From Burkholderia sp. IMCC1007 (GTDB taxonomy: Bacteria > Pseudomonadota > Gammaproteobacteria > Burkholderiales > Burkholderiaceae), in contig NZ_JAPVQY010000046.1 in assembly GCF_027257875.1 (NCBI RefSeq), positions 1-64,000 on the forward strand: DNA of 64,000 nucleotides. The letters are read 5' to 3'. Each line of letters begins with the position of its first letter. The first letter of the stretch is position 1. The notes beneath the pieces are model-generated. The model saw only the letters and a program-made list of their open reading frames with translations, did not search any database and was not told where the DNA came from. The translations under genes were made by a program, and so were the position numbers. This document shows positions 28,228 to 37,414 of this stretch, in pieces.

Positions 28228-29910
28228 ATGGCGAGCGTTGAAAAATCCGTGTCTCGGGTCCCAAGCCTCTCTTCCCCCGCAGTGCGGCTGATCGTGCGGA
28301 CCGGCATCGGAGGCTGTATTTGCGCGCTGCTGCTCGCAGCCGATGCACCTTTGAATATCTTTTCGCCGTTCTTCTCGTATCTGCTCAAAACCTACGATCG
28401 TCCGGCCGCGCACCTGAGCCTGCTGGTGCTGATCATCGCCGTCGCCATATCCCCGCTCTGTCATCGCGTGTCCGCCGTCGCCACCGCATGCGGCCGCCAT
28501 CCATGGAGACTTGCTGCGTTGACCGCCGTCACGTTCGCGTTCGGTGCGCGTTTCATCTATCACGCGCATCCCTTGTCAACAGACGAATACACGGTGTGGT
28601 TCCAGGGTCGCGTCTTCGCGAGCGGCGCGCTGACCGGACAGTTCCCGCCCGATTGGCTGAATCGCCTCGTCTACCCGCCGTTCCAAAACCACCTCCTCGT
28701 CGTGTCCCGCACCACGGGTCACGTGGCCTCTGCCTATTGGCCCGGCTTCGCACTCTTGCTGGCCCCCTTCAACTGGATCGGGGCCGACTGGCTGTGCAAC
28801 CCAGTGCTATCCGCCCTCACGCTGGTCGCCATCGCGCGCACCTGCCAACTCGCCTTTCCGGACGAGGACGCTGTGGCAGGCTGGGCGATGCTGTTCACGC
28901 TGGCGTCCCCGGTCTTTGCGGCCTCGGGCATTTCCTACTTCGCGATGACGGGCTTGCTACTTGCGAACCTCGCATTCGTTTGGGGATTTCTCCAGCCGAC
29001 TCCGCGTCAGCTTTTCTTCAGCGGCGTGATGGGCTCGATCGCGCTGACCTTCCACAACCCGTTGCCGCACGTGCTCTTTGCGTTCCCGTGGCTGGTCTGG
29101 TTTCTGTTCCAGCGCCCGTCCTGGCGACAGATGCTGACGCTGATCGCGGGATACGCGCCTCTCACGCTGTTGCTGGGCATCGGCTGGGTATTGTTCAAGG
29201 CGCATATCGCGACCGACATCGCGAATCACGCGGCTCGTCCGCCATCGCAAGGCGTCCTCGACTGGATCGCGTCGGCCTTCACGCTGCCGGGCCTCGGAAT
29301 CCTGTTCGTGCGACTGGCCGGCACAGTCAAGCTGTGGATCTGGGCGATGCCCGGTCTGCTGATCCTGGCCGGAATGGGCTACGCACGCAGGCGCGAAAAC
29401 ATCGCCGTCCAGTTGCTCGTAGCGTCGGCCGTGCTGACCTACTTCGGCTATTTCTTTGTACCGTTCGATCAGGGGAACGGCTGGGGCTACCGCTACTTCC
29501 ATCCGGCATGGAGCGTTCTGCCCATCCTCGCCGGCGCAGCCGTCGCCGGCTCGCTTCCGCACGGGAACGACACAACGCCCGCAGCCCTGCGCAATCAGGC
29601 GGGAGCCCTGATTGTGTGCAGCCTGATGATTCTCGTGCCGTGGCAAATGAACAGCATCGAGCACCACATCGGCACTCAGCTGGCACGCATCCCGGAAGTC
29701 CCGGCCGACAAGCGCAGCATCGTCTTTCTTTCCCTCGAGCGTAGCAAGTTTCTCATCGACCTCATCCAGAACGATCCGTACTTGCGGAATCGATCGATTC
29801 GGATGATCAGTTCCGGAGAACATCAGGACGCGGAATTTCTGCGCAATGCGCACATCGATGCCGTGCCGCTTCCGGCGACGGAATTCGGACAGGCGTGGCT
29901 GATCCGGTAA
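28228..29910 (+). CDS. Polytopic membrane protein, GT-C (GT39/ArnT)-like
   Basis: 560 aa with about eleven hydrophobic segments and a soluble C-terminal tail of about 90 residues. The first external loop has HPLSTDEYTVWFQGRVFASG, an acidic loop like the catalytic DE site of polyprenol-phosphate-dependent GT-C enzymes, followed by YPPFQNHL. It is likely the periplasmic transferase that takes the flipped sugar. Assignment rests on topology and that loop; the acceptor is unknown. Last gene of the operon. Confidence 0.75.
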   Translation: MASVEKSVSRVPSLSSPAVRLIVRTGIGGCICALLLAADAPLNIFSPFFSYLLKTYDRPAAHLSLLVLIIAVAISPLCHRVSAVATACGRHPWRLAALTAVTFAFGARFIYHAHPLSTDEYTVWFQGRVFASGALTGQFPPDWLNRLVYPPFQNHLLVVSRTTGHVASAYWPGFALLLAPFNWIGADWLCNPVLSALTLVAIARTCQLAFPDEDAVAGWAMLFTLASPVFAASGISYFAMTGLLLANLAFVWGFLQPTPRQLFFSGVMGSIALTFHNPLPHVLFAFPWLVWFLFQRPSWRQMLTLIAGYAPLTLLLGIGWVLFKAHIATDIANHAARPPSQGVLDWIASAFTLPGLGILFVRLAGTVKLWIWAMPGLLILAGMGYARRRENIAVQLLVASAVLTYFGYFFVPFDQGNGWGYRYFHPAWSVLPILAGAAVAGSLPHGNDTTPAALRNQAGALIVCSLMILVPWQMNSIEHHIGTQLARIPEVPADKRSIVFLSLERSKFLIDLIQNDPYLRNRSIRMISSGEHQDAEFLRNAHIDAVPLPATEFGQAWLIR

Positions 29911-29935
29911 TGCGGCGACGTGCCCCTGATCCATC

Positions 29936-30049
29936 TCAGCGAATCACCGCGTCAGCAGATAATCGCTTCGCTTCTGCGTAGTCGTGTGTCTTGAGCGGAA
30001 AGATGATTTGCTTTCGCACGCAGTGCGCTTGACGATGGACGAGAATCTT
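29936..30049 (-). pseudogene. N-terminal stub of a tyrosine integrase
   Basis: The minus-strand frame ending at 29936 reads RKQIIFPLKTHDYAEAKRLSADAV before a stop. This matches the start of DUF6538-type phage/island integrases (K-EI-FSLKT-DY-EAKR). Nothing of the catalytic domain is present. It marks the left edge of the island. Confidence 0.5.
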
Positions 30050-30303
30050 GCGACCAGCCCCTTTGCCGCTTCCGCCGTGCCACGATTTCCCGCCAACCGC
30101 CCGAGAGCGGCGCCCACCAAGGTGCGTGTCCGCGAACGATGCGGAAGAAACTGCGCCAGAATACAAAACAACGCACTACATCGAAAGACGTAGTTGAGAC
30201 AGGGAGCAAATCCTTGCACGCAAGAGGACGCATTTCTTTGCACTCCAACCGCAGAAATCAAAGGCGTCTGTAAAACGAAGGCCGAGCGGAGGGAAGCAAT
30301 TCT

Positions 30304-30344
30304 CTGCACTTTGTCCTAGCTGCACTGATTTCGTTGCACTTTGT
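30304..30344. repeat. TGCACTTTGT repeat cluster, also present at 38711
   Basis: TGCACTTTGTC at 30305-30315 and CGTTGCACTTTGT at 30332-30344, with TGCACT between them at 30321. The 13-mer and the 11-mer recur together at 38711-38724, so the repeat brackets the 30.3-38.7 kb segment in direct orientation. Confidence 0.6.
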
Positions 30345-30476
30345 GCACGTGGCGTGGTGGTGGCTATGGCCCGCTTCTGATGCAGATCCCCACTCGATAC
30401 AGGTATGGTTGTGTGGAAGGGCAATCAGTCGACACGGGCATGCAGATGTGCATGCAGCGTGCCTCGGCCAACCGCT

Positions 30477-31349
30477 ATGGATCCCGATACCACTCACACG
30501 TCAACGCCGCCCAGTAGCCTCGATCAATTCATCTCGTCCTTGAATGATCCGGGAGGCGCGAATTCAATGATCTCAGCAAGGCGCTTCGCCGTCGCCTTGC
30601 AGATCGACATGCCAACGCTCGCGCAGTTGGCCGGCGTTGACCGCAATGCCGTTAGATCCGAGCGTATGCAAAGATTTCTTCAGGACGCTATCAAAGTCAT
30701 CCAAGCCGCGGCCGATGTCTCCGGAGACGTACAGCAAGCGCTCTCTTGGTATCGCAACGAGCCGCTACCGGCCCTTCTTCTGATGACGCAGGGGCTACGC
30801 ACCACGCCCGTCGCATTCCTGCGAGACGGTCTCGACGCCTCGTTTGCGGCGCCTGCGCAACGGCAGTTCCGGCCACCTAGTCGTCGCACATTAGAACTGT
30901 CAGTCAAGCAGCGCAACGCGTTGACCGAGGCGCTCCGAAACATCATCGCCGAAGGGTACTCCGAGTGCCCCATGAAGGACGTCGCAGAGAAATTGGGCTA
31001 TAAGTATACGTACCTTCGATACTGGTTCGAGACCGAGTGTCGGCAGATCTCAAAACTTCATCGGCAGTGGATACTGGCTCAACGTCTAGAGAAGGAAAGG
31101 CGTGATGCTGCGCTTGCAACGCAGGTCGTTCGAGCGCTGTATTCGACCCAGGCACATGTTACTCGGCGTCATACTGAAAAATGCTTACGGAACGTTGGGT
31201 TATCACTAGCCAGTCCAGTTGTACGTGAGGCTGCGAATCGCGTAAAAGATGAACATTTTTCGGCCTGTCGTACGATGCAGCATAGTGATTCGAACGAGAC
31301 ATTCGCGTCTGACGAGCAGCAAAGTGAAGATTCGAACCCATCCGATTGA
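30477..31349 (+). CDS. Island protein with Xre/MbcA-like and TniQ-like HTH segments
   Basis: 290 aa. Residues about 45-125 resemble the Xre/MbcA/ParS antitoxin fold: MPTLAQLAGVDRNAVRSER, VIQAAADVSGDVQQALSWYRNE, RTTPVAFLRDG. Residues about 155-250 resemble the HTH repeats in the tail of TniQ/TnsD target-site proteins: CPMKDVAEKLGYKYTYLRYWF followed by a second, weaker repeat. Both matches are by eye. The acidic/Ser tail is disordered. A further in-frame ATG at 30405 gives a longer, less likely form. Low GC relative to core. It could be a transcription factor or a relic of a transposon. Confidence 0.55.
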   Translation: MDPDTTHTSTPPSSLDQFISSLNDPGGANSMISARRFAVALQIDMPTLAQLAGVDRNAVRSERMQRFLQDAIKVIQAAADVSGDVQQALSWYRNEPLPALLLMTQGLRTTPVAFLRDGLDASFAAPAQRQFRPPSRRTLELSVKQRNALTEALRNIIAEGYSECPMKDVAEKLGYKYTYLRYWFETECRQISKLHRQWILAQRLEKERRDAALATQVVRALYSTQAHVTRRHTEKCLRNVGLSLASPVVREAANRVKDEHFSACRTMQHSDSNETFASDEQQSEDSNPSD

Positions 31350-31632
31350 AGTCTCACTGTACCTGAAGCTCGACGAATCCCCCGGTCTGAATGCTGCGCA
31401 CGCCATCGTCGAGTTTCTTTACATAGAGAAGGGGGAGAAAGTGGACGTAGACAGCGACCGAACCTTGTCCGTCGACAATGGCAGCAACATGATTTTCGTT
31501 CGTACGGGACGCGCGCCTCGGGGCGACCTTTGCACTTTCACCATTCGAAATAACTCCCTCGCGTAGCCCGTTGATCGCCAAATGCTCAGACACCGAAGAC
31601 GGCAGGCCAAGTAACGGAGTGGGCTTGCTTCA
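31350..31632. other. Gap with no supported gene
   Basis: Short frames exist on both strands (for example 31354-31593 minus, 79 codons, ending GGFVELQVQ) but none has a domain or a convincing start; possibly the remains of another gene. Confidence 0.4.
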
Positions 31633-33407
31633 TCAGAACTGTGCGGTGACCTGAAAACCAACCGTCACGCGTGCCGTAGGAAACCCGGACGGCTTGTAGA
31701 TCGGCGTTCCGGCAAACAGGTCGTAACCATAGGCGCCCAATCGAGTCGCGACACTGCCCTTTACGCCTATCACGGCGCCCGCCAGCTGCGTGCCGACGAG
31801 GGTGACGGGTTGCGGGCCCCACACGCGGCCGTAGTCGATGCCCGCGTATATCGCCTGCCCGGTTTGGCCGATCGGCGCCTGCAGTTCGTTGCGCCAATAG
31901 AGGCCGCGGGAGGCGGCCAGCATCGTCTCTCCGTCGAATCCACGTACTGTGTAACGACTGCCGATCGTCAGGTCGTCGATGTAGTACAGCGTGTTGCCCG
32001 TGTATTGTCCGTGGAACGTCGTCACGTAGCGGAACGGCTGCTGCGCGATTGCGAACGGCACCGACAGATTCGCATCGAGCACGGCCATCTTGTAGCGGTA
32101 GGTCGGGCCGCCGTCTGCCGCGAGGCTGTCGTCCTGCGCGCCGAACGCGCCGATACCCTGCCGGTAAGCGAGCATCCCGTCGAACTGCGCATTGCCAAAA
32201 TAATGGCGATCGGTCAGGCCGAACTCGACGAACGTGTTGTTGCGACGCTGCTGCGGAATTTCCGTGTCCTCGATGAAGCTTTGCCCAAACCGGCGCGACA
32301 AGCGAAACTGAGCACCGAACACGTCGTTCTGGCTACGCGACAGCACGCGGCTCAGCTTGAAATCAACTGTCTTTGAATTGCCGCTCGCGATGAACGTTTG
32401 ATTCACGCCAGCGATTTGCTGGTAGTACGTGTTGGTGTACGCCGATAGTGTGGCGGTCCAATAGCCCCACGGGATCGAGTAGAAACCGTTCCAGCCATGC
32501 GAGCCGAGTCGCTTGTCGCCGAATTCCAGATCCTGGCTCACGCCAATGTTGAAGATATCGTTCAGGCCAAGGGGATTGTCGATACCGAGCGACAAGTTGC
32601 CCTGAAGGCGGCCCGTAGCGCGCGTGCCCGAGTTGTCGATCGAAGCGACGACCGTCCAGGGCTTAGTGCGCTTTACGTCGAGCACCACGTCGCTTTCGCC
32701 GGGAACGTCGGCTGGGACGATCTGCATCGATACGTCCTGGCTCGTCACGCGCTTCATCTGTTCGAGGCCTTGTTCGAGGTCGCGCAGGTTCAGTAGTTCG
32801 CCGTCGCGAGTCGGAAAGGCGGTTTTCCACGTGCCGCGGAGCTTCTCGTCGGCAAAATGCACATGGCGGATTACGCCAGGGACCAGTGAAAACTTGAGGG
32901 TGCCAGTCGACAGATCCTGCTCGGGCAGCAGCACGCGCGTCGTCACATATCCGCGCGCCAGGATCGCTTGCGACAAGCCTTTGACGAGCAAATCGAGACC
33001 CTGTTTGCCAACGCACGCGCCCGCGTAGTGCCCAAGCCATTCACGCGCGAATGCGAAGCGATCCATCGGCAATGCCGATGCGCCTTGCGATTTAAGCGAT
33101 CCATCGGCAATGCCGATGCGCCTTGCGATTTCAGAGAGGCAGGCAGCGCATCGGGTACCTCGAGTACGAAACGCTCGATCCGAAAGCAAGGTGTTTCAGA
33201 AGGCAGCGTTGGATACTCAGCACTTCGCACCACTTCCGATCGCACCCCGGGCGCGGAGACTACCCGTTCACGCTCTCGCGCCTCTTCCTGCTGTCGGGTT
33301 TGCTGGTCGTTGCCCGGAATGATGAGACGGGGAGCTTCTTGCGCCGACACTGCCATTGGTATCAGCCATGCAGCCGACAGCAGGACGGCCGGGGTACGGA
33401 TTGTCAT
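31633..33407 (-). pseudogene. bcpB: BcpB two-partner-secretion transporter, frameshifted by a 38-bp duplication
   Basis: Outer-membrane FhaC/BcpB-type pore that exports the CDI exoprotein. The 5' part (33407 downward) encodes a signal peptide (ending AVSA), a Gln/Arg/Glu-rich linker and the start of POTRA 1. The 3' part, in another frame, encodes the rest of both POTRA domains (ARGYVTTRVLLPEQDLSTGTL) and the 16-strand barrel ending in VGFQVTAQF. The frames are broken by an exact tandem repeat at 33056-33131: both frames contain SLKSQGASALPMDR. Removing one copy joins them into about 578 codons, the normal size. As it stands the gene makes a 154-residue dead product; a reversible switch is possible. 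Confidence 0.88.
33056..33131. repeat. Perfect 38-bp tandem duplication inside bcpB
   Basis: 33056-33093 and 33094-33131 are identical. 38 is not a multiple of three, so the duplication shifts the bcpB frame; one copy or four copies would be in frame. Confidence 0.95.
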
Positions 33408-33431
33408 AGATGTGGTGTTGTTAGTTCGATC

Positions 33432-33653
33432 TTATGGCTTAGGTGCAAGGTGTCCCGGAACCCAAACCCATTCGGTGCCGTTCCATTTCCAAAAGCCCAT
33501 AACCCAGATCGTGCTCGACCAAGAGGGCAACACGGGTTCCATTTCAGGCTTTGGTGGAGGACGCGGAGGTGCGTCTGGTGGCACAGACTCACAAGCCGCG
33601 AGAAGCGCCAATATTGCTAAGGACTGGACCGTCAATACTGACCTAAATCTCAT
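33432..33653 (-). CDS. bcpO: BcpO-like small lipoprotein of the CDI locus
   Basis: 73 aa. Signal peptide and lipobox LLAAC (Cys21), a Pro-rich stretch, and a C-terminal aromatic motif WNGTEWVWVPGHL of the YXWGxW/WxPGHW kind. The position between immunity gene and transporter gene is the bcpA-I-O-B order known in Burkholderia CDI loci; BcpO helps BcpA function in some strains. ATG 33653 follows AGGAG. Confidence 0.8.
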   Translation of the reverse strand: MRFRSVLTVQSLAILALLAACESVPPDAPPRPPPKPEMEPVLPSWSSTIWVMGFWKWNGTEWVWVPGHLAPKP

Positions 33654-33726
33654 TCAATTTGCTCCTGAGCGTGCCCGCACAGAATGACTGCCGCATGTTT
33701 CGACCATAACAATAGAACGCACCAGT

Positions 33727-34023
33727 TCAATTAGGTTCGCTTCGCTTTCCCAACGCCGGCCACCATGGATTGGATATTAGTATCCATCGAATCTCCGCCC
33801 TTCCTTTCTCCGATTTCAGAAGATCGATCGGCTTTTTTCGCCCCGCCGCTGGCATCTTGTAATCCAACCACGGAAGTGAATTGTCTTCCATACACCCCCA
33901 AATAACAACTGCAATTTCCGGATCGGAAACGCGACGAGAAAGCTCTCTCGTTATATCGTTATCAATCCATTTGGTCCTCATGAACTTAACGACATCCTCC
34001 CATCCTTTCGGAAAATCTTCCAT
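33727..34023 (-). CDS. bcpI: CDI immunity protein, partner of the RES toxin tip
   Basis: 98 aa starting MEDFPKGWEDVV; the ATG begins one base after the bcpA stop. Small, Trp-rich (WGCMEDNSLPWLDY, SNPWWPALGK), no signal peptide and no recognised domain. Immunity proteins always follow the toxin tip and are polymorphic, so the role is assigned by position. It is not an Xre/MbcA protein, the usual RES antitoxin, which makes it a different answer to a RES toxin. Confidence 0.75.
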   Translation of the reverse strand: MEDFPKGWEDVVKFMRTKWIDNDITRELSRRVSDPEIAVVIWGCMEDNSLPWLDYKMPAAGRKKPIDLLKSEKGRAEIRWILISNPWWPALGKRSEPN

Positions 34024-34024
34024 C

Positions 34025-37000
34025 TCAGTGCTTTCCCAACGACTGGAACGAAACCAGGTTGACACCCCCAGGATTTTGAGCAGACGGTGCCAAAATTGCC
34101 TGATAACCTTGCTGCCGCGCCCAATTGCTGATCGCTTGTGTCGCATCATAAGAAGTACCTCCGTGACTCGGCTGTGTAATCTGATCCAGGGTCACTCCTA
34201 ATGCTTGACGTGCGGCTGGATCGGTCAGATCCAGCACGTTGTTAATTACAAAATTCTTGGTTACAAGCACCTTCCCATTTAGCGGGGCATAACTAGCAAC
34301 CTCATTATATGCAGTCTGCTGTGAAGTCGATGTATAAACCGCACCAACCCCTTTAGGTGAATAGCGGTGATTTAAATCTACGTTTCCATCAAAGAGATTC
34401 CATGTATCATCAGCATACTTTGGCAACTGATAACGATATAGAGGCCCCGAATATTCTGCGCTACTTGAACCAGTATACGTCCCCTTCGCCCAAGCGTTCG
34501 CGGCAGCAGTTGCATCAATTGCACGGCCAGCGATTACCGTTTGAACCGCAGCGCCTCCGAGGTTAAGCGCGCCATAGACCAGCGCCGCTCCCGTCGGGCT
34601 CATACCGAGGCTTTGCAAGGCTTGCTCGCCATAGGTCGGCGTCAAATTGCCCGACATCATCTGGGTGAAGCCTGACTTTGCATAGTCGACCGCGCCTACC
34701 GCAATGGCCGCTCCGAGCGCACAGCCGGCCACTGACGCGCATCCGCCCGTCACTGCGCCAGCCGCAACCGCCACGCTTCCAACGCCCTGAACAGCACCCA
34801 CAAGACGATTGGAGACCTGGTTTCGATCGTAGGTGTCGGATAAGCGATCCAGGTCTCCATAGCCGTCGAATGCACCGGCTTTCTTCAGCACGTTTTGTTC
34901 GTACGTGTACTGCGCGCCGTCGTTTTGAATCTTTTGCAACGCGGCCTTATTCGGGTCATTGTCCGGAATATTGTCCGCACAATGCACGAGCGCACATTCG
35001 GCTGCTGCGAGTCTGTACTGCTGCTCGGGGCTTTGCCCTTTCTGAAGCTGCTTGAGCTTGTCCGCTTCGCTCTGGTGAAGTTGCCGATTGTAAAGTTCGT
35101 TGTTGCTGGCCGACCCCGCTCCGGCGAGAGCGCCCGACGAGCCACCACCCGCGAGTGCGCCGCCCGCCGCACCGCCGGCTGTCGCCACGATCTCGTTCAG
35201 AGCCTTCCGCGCAGCGGTTTGCGCGTCCAACGGCAACTGGCTTACCGTCTGATCAATGATTGGCTGCGCCAGAGACTGCAACACATCTCCCGCCAGAGAA
35301 CCTGCAATCGCCCCGCCAACGTTCCCGCCTGACAGCGCAGCCCCGATTGCCGCCACCGCGGCGTGCAACACGTCACGACCGGCACCACCTTCGCCGAACA
35401 AGGCCTTCATCTGCGGACTGCTATTTTCGAGCTGCGTCGCCGCTTCCGCTACGGCGAAAGTTGCGGCCTTGCCGAACGCCTGCGCGAACGCCAGATTGTT
35501 CTGAACCTTCTGCAGGTTGAACGTATTCTCAACTGTCTGGTTCGCGTTTGCCGTATCGCGCGACAGGCCGGCCGTGCTGTCCGTGCCGTTCTGTTCGTCC
35601 GCCTTCACGACGATCTTTGCCGGGCTCACCGCAGCGTGCGTGACACCGCTTGCGCTGTCGCCAGTCTGCGCGAAGCTCGGCCCACCCGCCGTCGAAAAGC
35701 CTTCCGACGAGCCTGAATACGACATCTTGTTCTGGATGTCGGTAAATCCAAGGCTGCCGGTTGTCAGCGTGTTGCTATCGGCCGGCGCAGCGCTCGCGAT
35801 CTGTGCACCATTGAGTTGGGTGTGGCCCACCACATTGACGTCGAAACCTTCCTTACCCGCCACAATGCCGGTTTGCTGATTCACCGACGCATAATTCGCG
35901 TCGATGCTGGTGTGGCCGATCGATGCATCGACGCCACCACCGTAGCCAAACGTAAAGCTGCCGCTTACCCCCGTGTTGTGCTGGTTGCTGCTGTAGTTCG
36001 ACGTGTCCTGAAGACTCGTCATCGTCAGGTCGCCGCCGACATCCACCTTGACCTTATCGCCCGACACCCGCGCGCCCGACAGCGTCGTGTCGCCGCCCGA
36101 CTTCATAGTCAGGTTGTTGCCAGCCGCCACCGTCGTGTTGGTCTGCGTGACGCTGTCCCCGTTGCCTTGACCATGTGCGTTCGAGCCGTTAGCAAAAACG
36201 CTGATGCCCGTGTTCTTGCCCACCCCGATCGCGACGCCAGCATTCCAGCCGGTCGAACTGTTCGAACTCGTGTTCTGCTCCGTACTCTGGGCGCTTTGCA
36301 GCGTAATCGCGTTGTTGGCATCGAGCACGACGTTCTTGCCGAGCACCGACGCTCCGGTCATCACAATATTCCCGGTACCCGCCTGGGCGTTTCCGTTCGC
36401 GTCCGGCGTGCCGGTCGCGATAATGGATACGTTGCCGTTACCGATGATCGACGAACCTTTCGCATCCGAGATCGATGTCGTCGAATTACTGCTGCTATGG
36501 TTCGATCCGATGCTTAGCTGCACCTGAACACCCTTTGCGGCATCGCTCACGTTTCCGTTCGCCAGGGCATTGGCGGCATCCTTGATCCCGCCACGGTTCT
36601 GGTATGCCTGTTCGGCTGCCGCCACGGCTTGCACCGCCGCGAGGCGCGAATCGCCCGACTGCTGGCCCTGGCGGACCGCGCCCGCCATCGACTGCCCGAG
36701 CCCGACGAGACCACCGCCCAATCCGACGCTCAATCCCGACTGGCTAAACTGCTGCGACTGCGCGTCCTTGTAGGTGTCGTACGCGGCATTCACGGTCACG
36801 TTCTGAGCGGCGATTCCGACATCCTGGCCCGCAACAATCGTGCTACCCGTAATCGTCGCATCCTTGCCGGCCTGGATCGTGACATTACCCTGCGATGATC
36901 CGATCACGCTCCCGTTATTCGTCACCGAGCTGGTTTGGTCTTGCTGTGCGGTCGAGCGCGACCCCACCGTGACCGACAGGCCACCATTTGTTAGCAGGCC

Positions 37001-37414
37001 GGATTCCTTCTTCTCGTAGTAGCTGGACGATTGAGTAGTGTCTTGTGATGTCTTGATATTGACGTCACGCTTGGCCTGCAACGTGACGTCGTTCGTACCC
37101 ACGACATTGCTGCCGGTCACGTTGATGTCGCGGTTGCTGACGATGTTGATGCCGTCGGCTGATACCGTGCTGCCCTGGCTATAGGCCGCTGTCTGGTCGA
37201 TCCCGCTCGCGATCTTCGCGCCGCTCACCACATTGCTGTGGCTGTGCGTTTCGTGCGAATTCAGCTCGTGCGTCTCTGTTGCCGCACCGATATTCACATC
37301 GCCGCTCGCCATCAGATTCGCATTGCCTTTATCCAGGCTGGCAATCGACTGAGCCGGTCGAAGGTGATCGCGCCTATCTGACCTATAGGAGGGACCGATG
37401 AGCCGCTCGATCAT
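34025..37414 (-). pseudogene. bcpA: BcpA/CdiA-type CDI exoprotein, N-terminus lost, RES toxin tip intact
   Basis: 1129 codons remain of a protein normally about 3000 residues long. Present in order: filamentous-haemagglutinin-type repeats (about 30-640), a pretoxin part rich in Gly/Ala, the Burkholderia boundary motif NNELYN (residues 771-776, bases about 35087-35104), a Gly/Ala-rich hydrophobic entry segment (about 870-960), and a C-terminal RES domain (about 990-1129, bases 34028-34447). RES signature: YR at 993-994, RYSPKGVGAVYTST (Arg1017), Glu1038 in AYNEV, and Ser1111 in LAPSA. Missing: signal peptide, TPS domain and most repeats, cut off near 37340-37365 where the GTPase segment begins. 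The first ATG lies inside that foreign segment, so it cannot be secreted as it stands. Confidence 0.85.

Larger units (their letters stand above)
29911..30476. other. Left island boundary, no intact gene
   Basis: Contains the integrase stub and, from 30213 to 30344, five same-direction copies of (T/C)TGCAC. No intact reading frame is credible. Confidence 0.5.

Noticed and set aside
34024-34149. Longer N-terminus for the immunity gene
   Set aside because: It would lie inside the RES coding region; ATG 34023 one base after the bcpA stop is the natural start.
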